NCBI RefSeq assembly: GCF_040807025.1
Contig: NC_090982.1
Location: forward strand, 86,863,463-86,927,462
Direction of reading: 5' to 3'
Origin: Struthio camelus
Taxonomy: Eukaryota > Chordata > Aves > Struthioniformes > Struthionidae
DNA: 64,000 nt
The position numbers and the translations under genes are program-made. Numbering within the stretch: position 1 is the first letter of the stretch; each line of letters starts with the position of its first letter. A model generated the notes under the pieces. The model had not been told where the DNA came from. It worked only from the letters and a program-made list of their open reading frames with translations, and searched no databases. Below, one piece after another: positions 13,101 to 25,684 of the stretch.

Positions 13101-16100
13101 CAGTTGTGTCTGCTGGCCCTCGGCCAGAATATATCCTTTGCAGCGGGCAGGCTGCATTGCAAGGTGTGTTTATTTGGGCTGGCATTGGGTGGACTGTGTC
13201 TTCCTGACACCTTGGCTGCTGGTTTTGATGGCAGTACAGAAACACAGAGAGAGGGGCGGTGACCAGCTGGGGCTGCTCCCCGTCCCTGCTGCTGTTTCAG
13301 ACCTTTGAGAGTAGATTCAGGTGTCTGACTTTAGGGACCAAGGCCACAAACTGTTGCATGATTTTCATAGTATCATGTTCTGTGTAATGTCAAACTAACC
13401 CCTAGTCTATCCTCCAAAGCTGCTTACACAGTCCCCGTTACTCTCCTGTCTGAGCGCTTCTTTGCCTCCAAGGGAATTACCTGCATGAAACTGTGCGAAG
13501 CAGGGAGTGAAACTGTTTCTCCTGTGGCAGAGCTAGGATGCTCTTCAGATACCAGCTAATGCTGTCCTTTCGCCTTTCCTCTCCTCACTACTGTAGATGA
13601 TCATCTTTCATCCATTGGAGTCCCAACTTCTGAGTCCCAGCAAGGGTCCCAGTCAGGAGGAGGAACACAGTAGTTTATATATCCTGCTGATGCTGGTAGA
13701 GAGGAAAGTAAATTTATGACTTGTCTATCCACATCTCTACTTCTTTGACAAGACTGGTAGGGCAAATAGAGCAAAACCCTGTCTGCAAGTCCAAGGACAG
13801 AGGCTGACTGGTCTGCAGCACCAGGAACGGGAATAAAGCTGCAGCACAGAGAAATCATAGTCTAGTGTGGTGTATGAGGATGTTATCCTAAGAGTAGTTA
13901 ATGCATTCAAGTTATTGCACCGTCTACTATTGGATTCAACATATTAAAGTGTTACTCAATCTATTTTCTATTTAGTTTGCAGTAGCCTCTGGTATTAACC
14001 TTTCCTTCTTTAGCATGTGTTGGAAGAACAGAACAGACAGCAAATGGAGATCTGTCTGAAATTATGTGGTGTTTGCTGAGAATATAAGTCTATTTCCAAA
14101 TGTCTTGGAACAAACTTTGGGTGGGTGAAGTTAGCTAGTAAGCTACAATATTCATCCTTCATGCCATTCCCATAGCTGAATTTTACTTCTTGCTAAAAGC
14201 ATTGCTCTTTGTGTTGCATTCACCTTGGAAACCCTCATTACTATCAGGGTACTGAAGCACTGTTTATCATTTACTGAATTAAAAGAAAAATGTGCTCAAG
14301 CGTAAAAGCCACAGCCAATGCTACACATGAACATGTGGAGTCCGCACTGTCACTGGGAATGTGTCTCTGCGCTAAGAAGGCACTGTTACAAAGCGGCTGG
14401 GATTTGGAGCCACATTAAGTTGGAGGTACCAAAATACCAGTTGAATTTCACTGGTTTAAAATAATTTTCTTAGACATACGAAGAAAGTCACATCTACTCT
14501 CACCAGTTCAAATGAAAATGAGCAACTGGCTGAGGGCACATTATTATGTCAAGAATTTTCTCATAGCATTATTGAAATATTCTTCAGCTGGCAATAGCCT
14601 TGAACAGGCCCGATCACATCTTTCTTACCTGCTTTCCTGACGGTCTCCCATTATTCAAGAGCAATCCCAGAATCGTTCATCTTGCTTAGAGTATCAGCAA
14701 CATTTTTAGCTGTAATTGTTGAGGGCAGCTTTGTTATTGGGGATTCTTCTTTACTTTCTCCTTCTGTTTTTGAAAGTAAATTATATAACCATTCTTCCCA
14801 TCTGGAGGGCTGAAAGTTGAACTGTATAAAAGTGAAACTGAACTTCTTGCTTGCATCAAAACTGGATAATTGTAGCTTTAAAATACATATTTTCCTGCAT
14901 TGTTTAGAAAGAAACTGTCATGGAAACTTTTGCAAAAGAAAATTTTCATTATCCTGGAACAATATAGTTAGAAAAAGAAAGAAAGAAAAAAAAGAGGCAT
15001 GGTAATTAGTACGAAAACCTCACCAGGAAACATAATGCAGTCATTTATTCCCTCCCACACACCATAGACTATCACATGGTTCTTCATATTTGCTTTAAAG
15101 ACTGTATAATAGAGCATCCTAAAAAGAAACAGAAAGCTTAAAGGGCCAAACAGTAAATTTGGAAGTGTTCCAAAACCAAACCTACACCTATTTTCTCTAA
15201 GGCAGCTGAGAAAAATCCTTGCAGTTCTGATACATAATTTTTTTCAAAGCAAATCCTTCCTTTCTCTTTATTTCTAAAATATCTCATTACCAGGAGATAA
15301 AGCAGATACAGCCCAAAGGCGGTATTGGCAATATTTTTAACCAGGAGCTTCAAAACAAACTATTAACCAACCACCCACGACAGGCCTCCTTGTACTGACA
15401 GGGGGGAATTTGTTTCTTTTCCTGTTTTAGACAAAAGCCCGTTCTCGTAACCAACATCCAAGTGGGCAGGGTAATACTACTGGGCAAACAAACATATGTT
15501 TTACAGACTTGTTGGACACAATCCCACTTTGTTCCTGAAATATATTGCATGGTGAGGATATAAGACAAGGTTGAATGTACCTCTAAGGGAGCAACTAAAT
15601 TTCCGTCCTGGGAAATCTTTGGGAAGCGCTTGCCATTTGGAGCAATCTGTTGTATACCAAAGGCAAAAGAAAAAATATGCTCTTTAGAAGTAGATCTGTG
15701 ACCCTCAGGGCTAAGTCTTCCCTGGCACTGATGAATTAGCAATATATCCAGACAGGGATTAGCATTATCAGAGGCAGGGAAATCAACCCAATCTTCTTTC
15801 CACTTTGGCAGTGGGATTTTAAAGAGGGTTTGTTAGTGAAAAGCTGGAGGAGATTCCTGCTCAAATAAAGAAATGACATTAATCATGCAGAAAAATGAAA
15901 TGATTCTTAAATACCATATAAAAAGAAAAAAACCCAAGTGATGCTATTTATTCATACATTTTGCAAAACTCATTGAAGATGATTTTGGCCAAAAGCTTTT
16001 CTTGTGTTCTAACAATTTTGTCTTTCTGTTTGAATTTGGTGCTCATCTCTGCTGGCAGGCAGACCTCAGTCTGTTATCTCAGACACCTTCTTAGGGTTAA

Positions 16101-16362
16101 AAGGTCAAGAGTCACAGATTGGAAGTAAAAGCAAGATGAATAGAGAAAAATAATGTGCACAATTTTGGCAGTGAATGCAATTAACTGTCTGCATATTCAC
16201 GTCAGGATATGAAGTCTGTCACTCAAAGTCTTTAAATCATGACTTGAACGGTTGTCTAGATGATGTTCTGTAGCTCAGAATTAAATTATGTTGATGGAAC
16301 ACTTGACTTTTGATATACTGTGTAGTAATTATTTGTTCTTGAATGTCTTCTACAAATACATT
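10141..16362. other. intergenic non-coding DNA, no gene seen
   Basis: Unique, mostly AT-rich sequence. Reading frames reach at most 141 codons (12146-12571), overlap on both strands, and none shows a recognisable domain or splice context. No RNA gene or repeat family was recognised here. Confidence 0.65.
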
Positions 16363-16402
16363 CATACATACATACACACATGCATGCACACGTGCGTGCG
16401 CG

Positions 16403-16456
<54 letters not shown>

Positions 16457-16466
16457 CATACACGTA
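16363..16466 (+). repeat. alternating pyrimidine-purine tract with (CA)22 core
   Basis: Every base from 16363 to 16466 alternates pyrimidine and purine without a break, 104 bp in all. It starts with (CATA)n, passes through a CG-rich part at 16391-16406, continues as a pure (CA)22 run at 16407-16450 and ends in (TA)n and CACGTA. Positions 392-409 within it (16392-16409) form a perfect 18-bp palindrome, GTGCGTGCGCGCACGCAC. Such tracts are known Z-DNA formers. The frames read through it (runs of V, C and H residues on the minus strand) are artefacts. Confidence 0.95.
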
Positions 16467-17739
16467 AAAATAGCTCTAAAAAGTGAAATGCATGGAGCAT
16501 GTCTCCATGTTGGCAAAAACTTAGGCTTCTACCTATGGCTATTTTCCTAGAGTTATTTAATATTAGCATAAAATTCACTTCCTATCCACTTCTTGGGCTA
16601 TGTGCTCTCATTGCAGGACAGTGGTTTCCTCAAAGAAAGCTGTTACAGAATACCTTAATCTGTGATATATGTCCTAGCAGATTTGCCTGCAGTACAGAAT
16701 CTTTGGTGTCACTAAGTGGTTTTAAACTTCATAGTTCTTTCCAGTGTAAAGTAAGTCTTCTCCTCCATTATAAACATTTAATTCATATTGCTAAAATGGA
16801 CAGTTTTAGTTGGAAGAACGAACTAATCTGAGCTACCAAGTCATGAAACAGGACAAACTATTTCTTCTTGGAAGAGAAATGTTCAGGATTTTCTGAAAAC
16901 TTTGCCCATATTTTAATAACAAGTATAGGTAACGTTCAGTTAAATTCATGTAGTGTCTAGCTCTCCAGGTATTTAATGCCACTGTGGAGTCTGTGTGGAG
17001 TCTGTGTTTCCGCACAGAGCCGCACTGCACACAATGAGCCATTCTGCAATAGCTTTCACCGCAGTTCATCCTTTGCAATACCTTTCATCACATGATCCTA
17101 TTGATTCATCGATCGATTGACTTTACAGGGCCTGCTCACATTTGATATTTGCTTTCTCTGTCTGTGCTTCATCCAGATTTACTTCTCGAGGTGCCAGAGG
17201 GAAAGTACAGACTGTGGGGAGGGTGAGGAGAACTCATGTGCTTCGGAATGAAGTGAGCGAAGAGGCATTTGGTCCTCTTCACGGGGACCAGAACGACAGC
17301 TTTATTCTAATGAATTACGCTTTTGTTTAGATATTATTGATGCTACAATTTCAGCATCTTCCTAAGGCTTTATTTTTTGATCCCTGTTTGACAGCTTAAG
17401 GCCTTGGGAGCAGTAAAAATATTGCATTGCTTACCAAGATTAATGATCTTCGTACACAAACGTAGGCAAGATATCCATGTTGATTATTTCAACCTAAGCT
17501 TCTACTGACCATTAGGGTTTGTTTGATGTGGCTGTAGATAGTGGGAAAGGAAGGCAGGATTTCAGCTGAGGTATTTCATCCTGGATGGTAACTCTGGTTG
17601 ATGGCTCCTTCATGGGAAGAAAGGTAGCATAAGAGAAGGGGGCCAGTGGGCTTTGCCTTCACTTCTTCAGCACTGCCTGGAAGATCTGGGGGAACCATAA
17701 AAAATATTGTGTGTTGGAGTTGTGACATTATTAGCAAAG
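16467..17739. other. intergenic non-coding DNA, no gene seen
   Basis: Unique sequence between the CA tract and the CR1 copy. Only short chance frames are present (up to 110 codons), and nothing is recognisable on either strand. Confidence 0.65.
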
Positions 17740-18276
17740 CACATTTGGGCCTAAACTGATAGAGGCAAAGAAGGCCAACAGCATCCTGGGATCCATTAGG
17801 AAGAATGTTACCAGCAGGTTGAGGGAGGTGATCCTTCCCCTCTGCTCAGCCCTATTGAGGCCACACCTGGAGCGCTTTGTCCAGTGCTGGGCTCCCAGTA
17901 TGACAAAGACATGGATATATTGGAGCAAGTCCAGTATGTGGACATGTGTATAAATAACTAATGGGGAGGAGTAAAGCAGACAGAGCCAGACTCTTCTCAG
18001 TGGTGCCCAATGACAGGGCAGGAGGCAATGGGCGTAAACTGAATTACAGAAAATTGCATTTAAACATAGGAAAACACTTCTTTCCTGTGAAGGTGACAGA
18101 GCACTGGACCAGGTTACCCAGAGAGGTTGTGGAGTCTCCTTCCCTGGAGATATTCAAAACCCGCCTGGACGTGATCCTGGGCAATGTGCTCTAGAGGCCC
18201 CTGCTTGAGCAGGGGGGTTGGACTAGGTGATCTCCAGAGGTCCCTGCCAACCTCAACCGTTCTGTGCTTCTGTGAT
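17740..18276 (+). mobile_element. CR1 LINE 3' fragment with internal deletion
   Basis: This is a 5'-truncated CR1 non-LTR retrotransposon. It keeps the end of the reverse-transcriptase frame: the fragment translated from 18090 to 18194 contains [20 protein letters not shown], the typical CR1 C-terminus. The untranslated tail includes 'ggttggactaggtgatctcc' and the terminal octamers 'ttctgtgcttctgtgat'. About 100 bp of consensus is missing near 17938-17948. There the part after 'tccagtgctggg' jumps directly to 'tgtataaataactaatggg', so the frame is broken. CR1 copies of this kind are the dominant interspersed repeat of birds. Confidence 0.93.
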
Positions 18277-21200
18277 CCATTTGTAATCATTCAGTCCATA
18301 ACAAAAAAGCCTGTGAACAAGTCTCTCTTTTTGGGGCGGCTGTGAAATGATTTATTCTAGAATTTTGTCTTTCTCTTCTTCACCTGTCCTCCTTTAATAA
18401 GGTCTCCGTGTAAATACATGTTACTACCACTGCGACACAACGCTCAAGGTTTTGACAGCCCAGTCCTGCACAGTCTGAGTTGCCTTATTTTCCAGCGAAG
18501 GCATTCAGAAATGGGGACATTCGGTGAGATCATCACAGCTGTGTAGGACTAATGCCTGCTGAAGCAGAGGGAGGAAGTTCTCTAGGTCTTGGATTTACTT
18601 GAGTGAAATGAGGTGTCTGTCAATCAGTTTAAGTGAGGCATATGTTAAAGGAGAGGCTGTCCATGTTGTCAGTAGAAGTCAGATCAATTACGTTTGAGAC
18701 AAGTCCTTCATTTTAAACTTAAATGATCTATTTAGGTCAGCACCTTAGAAACTAATTCTCTGCCCCTGGCTGTGCAGCTGGTCCTTAGCGGATATACCTT
18801 TTACCCTTAATAATAGTTTTTATATTTGTAGATCAAATGTTCTCAGTTTGTTTATACAAAGTACCTAACTTTCAGACAGTCCGTTGCATGGCAAAAATGT
18901 ACGGCTTCAGCACTTTGTAACTGTACTTAGTAGGTAGTCACTGGGGGAAAAAAGTAGTTATCATCAAAAGAGGATGAAAAATATTGAAATTCCCTTTGTT
19001 GCCATTTCCTCCTGTGGCCTGCAGACATCCCACTTTCCGCCACGGCTGCTCTCGGAAGCAGCGTAAGCTGGGGTGGCCCCAGTGCTGGTACGGGGACCTC
19101 AGCAGAGGGCACAGGACTGTTCAGGCTGCAGCAGCCCGACCTGCGCTGCTTCCCTGCTAGGCAAGGAGAAAAATATACTGGGCTGGATCGTGTCTAGGAT
19201 TCTCCTTCCAGAGTATTCAGTGCCAAACATTACAGGGCTGCAAAGACAAAGTTGGAGAGTTATTTTCCTAGCTGCCTTTATCTGACAGATTACACCCTGC
19301 AAATCCAAACAGCTGGGATACTCTCAGCTTTTTAGGTGTCCTGTCTTCATAGTACATAGTTTTAAATTTCTCTCTACTACCAGAACATCTCCAATTCTCT
19401 GCTTGTATACAACATTAACCACCGAGGCAATTTTGTTTCACATTTGTCTTTATTGATCTAACAAAATGTTGATAGTAGTTTTAACCAAAATCTAGTCCAT
19501 TAATACTATAGTATTTTAAATGAAATAGAAAAATTGAGGTATCGATTACTTCAGATGGAATCACGTATGGGTCTGGATAACTATGTTACTCTGATGTCCA
19601 ACTTTAGCTAATTGCATTCCCCGTGCCTGCTTTTTCTCGTTCCGTCACGTTAAATAGGGAAATCTTCTCTGCCTGTGCTAACTTGTGGATTAATGTATCT
19701 GAAACGTTTGTAACTGAATGGTCTATGAATAAACATTGTTGGTTTACTTTGCTATGGCTGATGGTATTCTGAGGTCATTTGAATGGAAGCATAAGTTATT
19801 TTTATAGCTGATTTGCTCCTGTGCATATGACAAGTGCGTATCAAGAGTCCACTAGTCTGCGGGATACGGATATCAGCTGGCCTCAGTGCTTTGTTTATTA
19901 GACATCGGTGCTGTTTTAGGGGTTGGATAGTGCAAAGACACTTTTCTTACTTAATTGATTTATAACCAAAGAGAACCATTTTCTTTGACGTAGGAAGAAT
20001 TTGATATATGGGCAGTAATAGGCTGCAGAAGTAACCATTTGTCCTTCCACTCAGGCGAGGCTTTGGGGAACGTGGGGTGCACAGGGGTGTTTGTGCGCGG
20101 GGCTGGGCTGGGCTGGGCTCTCCGGCTCAGCTGGCCTCAGCGTGGCTCATACAGCACAAGTGGCACCATCGCCCGTTTGACTGCATTTTGTGGTGCTCCA
20201 GTAGGCGTGATGACAGAATGTTTTCTACCTGTTTGTTTTTTACACCATTTCTCTGAATAAAATGTTTTCATATAACAGAGCACTTGGCTGAACAAATTAC
20301 TGCTTTTTACATGACTTCCTTCTATTTCCCTTCTGAGTTTCAGCATGTTATTTCTGACTGAATTAACAGGATTATTATGTCAGCTGGAGAGTGGGCATCC
20401 CTGGAAGAGCCCAGATGTTTCCTCTTCTCCAACCTTCAGCGCCAGAGGCTTTAGTGAAGGGCATTTGGGGAGAAGCAGCTCTGCATGGCGAAGTACCTTT
20501 TGGATCTTCTCTATGTCCAGCTTTGAACAGAAACTGGGCTCCCATCTAGCCCTTGCGCCATGGGAGCATCCACGGCCGCACTGGCAAGCTTCACGGGCAA
20601 TGGGACAGCTCTGTGGACTGAAACAGCGGGTGCTGTGGACCCAATCTCAGCCCTGCACTTTTCAGGGACAGCTTATTTCAGACTCTCTCTGGTCTGATCC
20701 TATGGTCCTATTAGTAGCTGGAGCTCATTGTCCACCTAATTTTACTGAAAAGGAATCTAGTGGGTATGGCCAGGAGGCCGCAGTCCTGGTCCAAATGAAA
20801 ATGCCAGCGTAACCCCCTCCAGGTATTGCCGTGGCAGGCTGGCCCTGGTTTGTTTTTTCTGCTCCTTCCGTGCGGGTTCATCAGAGCGCATAACTTGCTC
20901 AGGCAGGGATTTCAGAGATGCAAAGAAAGGGCTTTTTCAGTTACAGCATCTAAAGGCAATAGGAGAAAAAAAGGATCCCAAGCAAAACCCTTGTCTGTTG
21001 ACTAGTGAGACAAGCCTTGGAGCGACGGCTGTAGTCTGTACGTGGACGTCAGGTAATCCTTTCAAACATAAAATAACTGCAGGGCTAGGCAGCTTGTGCA
21101 GCAATGCCTGGCGCGAACAGATCCTTCTCCGGTGCCTGTGCAGAACCTTGAGCAAACAGTGGAGGATGTGAATATCAATAGCAAGCGGTGGAGGATTATT

Positions 21201-21724
21201 ACCTGTTACCATTACTTTTCCTTCCTTTGTTGACCAAGGAGATAAACCTGGTCGAATGCTTGCATGACTAGAATGAAAAACTGCATTATGATTAATGGGA
21301 GCTCATGATTATGCCTCATCTCTGCCACGTTCAATATCGGATCCCAACCTCTTCCATTGTGTATTTAGACTAATGGAAATTCCACTCTGCTCGTGAAGAG
21401 GGGAAAGCACAGCCCTGCGTCGTGCCGCGATTCGTTTCCATCGGTGATTAGCACATGCTGCTCATTGCTGGCGCTGCGCTGCCGGGGCAGCTTCGGAAAG
21501 GGCTGCAGAATCTGCAGCTGTTTCTGGGGTGGCTGGGCTCACAAATCTGTACTTTACCTCCCTCCTGAATCCCCCTTAACTACCCAGGATTTGCTGTTAA
21601 AAATTGTCTGGTGTGCAGTAATGATATGGCTGCAAACGTTTATTTAGGTGGGACTGTTTCTTTCTAAAAACAAAACCAAAACCCATTTGTTACTGGCCTA
21701 ACTCCAGTCCTGTGTGCTGCTGCC
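18277..21724. other. intergenic non-coding DNA, no gene seen
   Basis: Unique sequence. The longest frame (20345-20812, 155 codons) has no recognisable domain and no coding context. A short (GGGCT)3-4 pentamer run lies near 20097-20118. Nothing else was recognised. Confidence 0.65.
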
Positions 21725-22680
21725 CTGCGAGCAGGCGCGAACAGGCTCTGCCGCCGTCTCCGGGATCTGGGTAGGAGCCAGCTCTGGCCCGGACCGCCAG
21801 CCGTGGCTCCCACGCCAGGCGGCTGCGGATGACGGCCAGGGCTCAGGCTGCGGGCGCTCGGCCCCGGGGCGACGCTCGCCAGCTGCCTCGCCGCAGAGCC
21901 GCCCCGAGGTTGCCAAAGGCCGTGCAGACACGCCTGAGGAGCTTCACTCCACGCTGCGACGGGAGAGGCTTAGGCCGGCGATGAGCGCCTTGGAAGAGCC
22001 AGATTTAAAGCGACTGATATGTTTCAGTGGGGTGTGGAAGTTACTTTCCAGTGCCTTCCCTTTAAATGTCATAGAGCAATTTCAGGATAATAACTACTGA
22101 CGTTTTGTAAGGAGGCCAGTGAGGCAGCCGTTCGGGTAGATGTTTCGCTGGGAGGTGAACTGCAAAACTGCTGCTCCAGCCACGTCTTGAAAAATTGAAG
22201 TGGGAGGTGTTGCTGAGCCCTGGGAAACCTGGGGGAAAGCAGCCCCTCTCTGCATCTCTGGGGAAGAGAGGGTGGAAGGGCCAGCCGCTTACAGCACCAC
22301 TAATCTTAAAGGCAGCAGAATTTCTATGGTTAAAGTAACGTTCCAATGAGCCTCAAATGGTTTCATTTTGGGGGCTGTGACCTGAAGTCCCAGAAGTTTT
22401 GACTGGGTTGTTATATAGAGCTCTGTTGGCAATGCGAGAGGCAGACAGAGCCAAAGCGCCGCCGCAGCCATGGAAGTGCAGCGCAGGGGTGAGAATTAAT
22501 AGATGAGAAGGGGGTAGAAGCTGCGGATGCAGGAGGAAGCCTGGGGTAACGCACACCAGCGGGACTCTGCCGCCCGCCTTCCTGGCAGCACGTCCTGTGC
22601 TTTCCCCCCGAAGCTGCCGGCTGGGTCTCTCCAAGGTCCTCCCTCGCAAGCAGGCGCATTATGACAGTTCAGGTTGGAAC
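21725..22680. promoter_or_regulatory. CpG-rich patch in the intergenic desert
   Basis: Positions 21725-21990 are GC-rich with dense CpG (for example gcgggcgctcggccccgggg near 21855), and a second denser stretch lies at 22440-22680. The surrounding DNA is CpG-poor. The island overlaps a 128-codon frame (21714-22100), but no start context, splice signal or known domain supports coding. It may be a distal promoter, an enhancer-associated island or a non-coding RNA start. No orientation can be assigned. Confidence 0.45.
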
Positions 22681-24093
22681 GGCACTGCTCCTTCCTCATT
22701 AGTAATTTAAAAAGTTGTAGCTTCCAAAGCAGCTTTTCTTCTCCTTCCCCATCTCCTCCTCTGTACAGCTCATTACGGAGCTGACAAATGAACCGGAGGT
22801 GACGGAGCCACGGACCTTCAATTGTTCATTGACCTCTCCTGTCTTTTCTCTGAACACGGCCTCAAATTACAAATTACAGATTTGCTATGATGCTATTTAG
22901 TTTAATTGGTATGTTCATTTTATGGAAAGAAGGTTACTGAACCCTCGACACTCTAGTGTCGAAACCTACCAGCTCCTGACACCCAAATGACTTTGCATGG
23001 GGAAAAGAATAATCCACCGTTACTGCGCTGCGAACATTTATTGTTGCGGTGACTTGCACAGCTCCCGAAACTCTGGAGTTAAAAATGATGAAGTGGCGAC
23101 GGTTACAGTTTTAATGCTTGTTTCTTTGTAAATTGCTATCTGAAGCGTCACTGAGACGAATGATTTGTAAGCATGATGGTGCACTTTGCCAGCTGAGCAT
23201 CTCATTAGCACAGTGGACTGTAAACTGCTTTATCACTTACTATGGTTTGTAAGTGCGTTCTAATAGTTGCATCCTCTCAGGGAGGTGATGTTTTGCTTTG
23301 TAAATGTGAGCCTATTATATATTCATGTTAATCAGCAAAATAAGTATTCCCTCTTGAGAAATATGAAGATACCTGATTGGGAAAATCCTTGCAGGTTCTC
23401 TTGCGCTACGACTCTTTTCGCATTGCCACAGGAAAGCAGCGTCAGATGTGCTTTGCATGCATCAGTCTCCTCTAACAGAGCAGCTTTGCAAGGGAGGAAC
23501 TTCCCAAGTCCAGCTCTCTGTATTCGCAAACAACCATGTCGCATAATCCCTTCCATACAGTGTTCATATTCCATGCAAAAAATAGTCCTTGACTTGCTTG
23601 CCCTCCCCTTGACTCGCTCACCCTCCTCTCCATTACGTTTGGCTCTTCCAAGATGCTCATGTGCTTTGCTGGGTCATATTCAACCGTTCTTGTGCCAGCC
23701 TTGCTCTCTGGCTTCAGAGGTTATTTTTTCCCTCTGCGACACCTACATCCTGGGCTGTTCATTTCCCCCTCAGACTTTATACTGCTCGACTAAATACAGC
23801 GGGTTATTTTGGGCTCTTGCCTGGCAAGCTGGCCTCCTCCTTTGTGCTTGTTCCAGCAGAAGGCTTGTGCTCCTGTCCCCTCGCCCCCGGTGCGCTTTAT
23901 TCACCTCTCGCAGCATCATCTAGCGATGGGGCTCGAGAGCGGCTCTCCGCTCCGCTCTGATTGTTGTGCTGTACTACCACTGGGGCCAAACATCACCACA
24001 AGCTTTGGGGTTTGGTGCACACCTTGGTTTTGGGTTACTTTACTCTAGGAGTGATAAAACCTTTGGTGTTGTACCAAGGATCTCATTCTGCTC
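22681..24093. other. intergenic non-coding DNA, possibly containing conserved elements
   Basis: The 22780-23260 part is non-repetitive and AT-rich, with homeodomain-like ATTA/TAAT motifs and some retained CpGs. This resembles conserved non-coding elements seen around developmental genes, but conservation cannot be judged from one sequence. A 218-codon frame at 23267-23923 has no recognisable family and is treated as chance. Confidence 0.5.
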
Positions 24094-24116
24094 TTTTTTT
24101 TTTTTTTTTTTTTTTT
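24094..24116 (+). repeat. T23 homopolymer
   Basis: Uninterrupted run of 23 T preceded by CTC. No SINE body was recognised on either side, so it is annotated as a simple tract and not as a retroposon tail. Confidence 0.9.
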
Positions 24117-25684
24117 GCATGCAGGACCACCTCTCAGGGCAGTTTGCCTGTAAAGGTCTTGAGAAGCCTGAGACTATGTGGCCGCTGTGGCTCGGTGGCT
24201 CTCTCATGCTGAGAATAACGGGAAATGGCAGTCATTTTGATGTAACTTGGTGACCAAAATTCATCGACAATGCTTTTTTATATGCATTATTTATAATGAG
24301 CTTCTATAAATTCTCCTATGAGCTTTCCATAAAAAAGCTCTATTTGTGTGCATGTGTATAAACACTTCTCATTCTGCTTTTCTTCTTAGGGCAGAAAATT
24401 ACAGTTACGCCCTGGCATTTTTTTTCCATTCTGTTTTCTATTGCCTAATTATAGAACAAAGAGGCGAAATACAGTGATGAGAATCTTATGTATTTTTTAA
24501 AAGTGGTACAAATTTGAATGAAGAAACGTATGATTGTAAAGCATACCTTTAAAATGGGTTTACCCTGGCTAAATTCCAGGTTGTAAAGGAATAATCAGTG
24601 TTTGTAAGTGAGTTACTATCACCTCAATCTTAACAGTTAATTCTATTACTCTGTTGGTGCACAGAAGGCTGCTGCTAATGGCTCTGTAAATTCTTCTTAT
24701 TTTTATATTTGTGATGATTAGTTTTACATCATGAAGGGCTATGGACAACATTACTACACTAAGAACCCTAACTTTAGGCCTGTCAATCTATATTTTAACG
24801 TTATCCTTAAGAGGGGAGACAGGTATCTTTCTTAGATATAATACTTGCAATACAGTGTCACTTAAACTCTTAGGGACCTTACATAAATGACATTTTTTCA
24901 GGCTTCTGTGTAAATGCGTTATTGGAAAGAGGCAGATTGGCACCACGAAGCACAATGCAATGAAGCACAATATGTTCGAACATTTGGATGAGCTACATGG
25001 CTGCCTTGTCATTGAATGAAATGAAGTTTGGGGTACTCTAAGCCTCTAAATATCAGGCTACTCTAAAAAGTGCCTGTATGCAGATTTGGAAGTACAGCGT
25101 GAAGCTTGTAAGCCTTGAAAACTTCGCCCCCCCCCATTTCTACTGGGGAGTAACAGTCCATGTGCATGGGTAGGGAGCGTTTGTTTGTATGCATGCCCTT
25201 TCTTCCTAATTTAAATGCAATAGGCAATAAAACAATGACTGAAAATAAAATGACTAAAATAGTTTAAATTTGTTACCATCTCACAGAGTCCCAAAGTGCT
25301 TCTATTTGGGGCCAGACTTTGCTCTTGGACTGAGGTATAAGACTCCAAACAAAGTCAGCGGGAGCTGGACACGTGCATCCGAGGACAGAAATTGGCCCTA
25401 CAGACACTGCATATGGCACCACTGCAAAGCTGCCAGGCACCTTTGGGATATAGGACAGAAGGCAGATGAGTTAATAGTGCACAGCAGGCTGCCTAACAGC
25501 ATGAGAAAGCAAAACGTTGGCTGCAGACCTCGGGGCAAAACCAATGCTCCCCCTGCAAAAAAGAGCAGGAATCTCTGCATTCACAAATAGCAGGAGAGAG
25601 GCTCTCCCCATGAGGTTTCCTTAGCGCGCTGAGTAATCCCCCAGTCTCTGTCTTAAGCGTGACAAGGGCTTATCCTCCCCTGCT
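24117..25684. other. intergenic non-coding DNA, no gene seen
   Basis: AT-rich unique sequence with octamer-like and AT-hook-like motifs (for example atatgcattatttataatga near 24281). It contains only short chance frames and no recognised repeat. Confidence 0.6.

Noticed and set aside
16237..16578. Minus-strand frames with long Val-Cys runs
   Set aside because: They translate the (CA)n/(TG)n microsatellite.
17961..18194. A 77-residue plus-strand gene
   Set aside because: It is the C-terminal remnant of the CR1 reverse-transcriptase frame and not a host gene.
24094..24116. Poly-T run as the reverse poly-A tail of a processed pseudogene
   Set aside because: No gene-like sequence or target-site duplication was recognised beside it.
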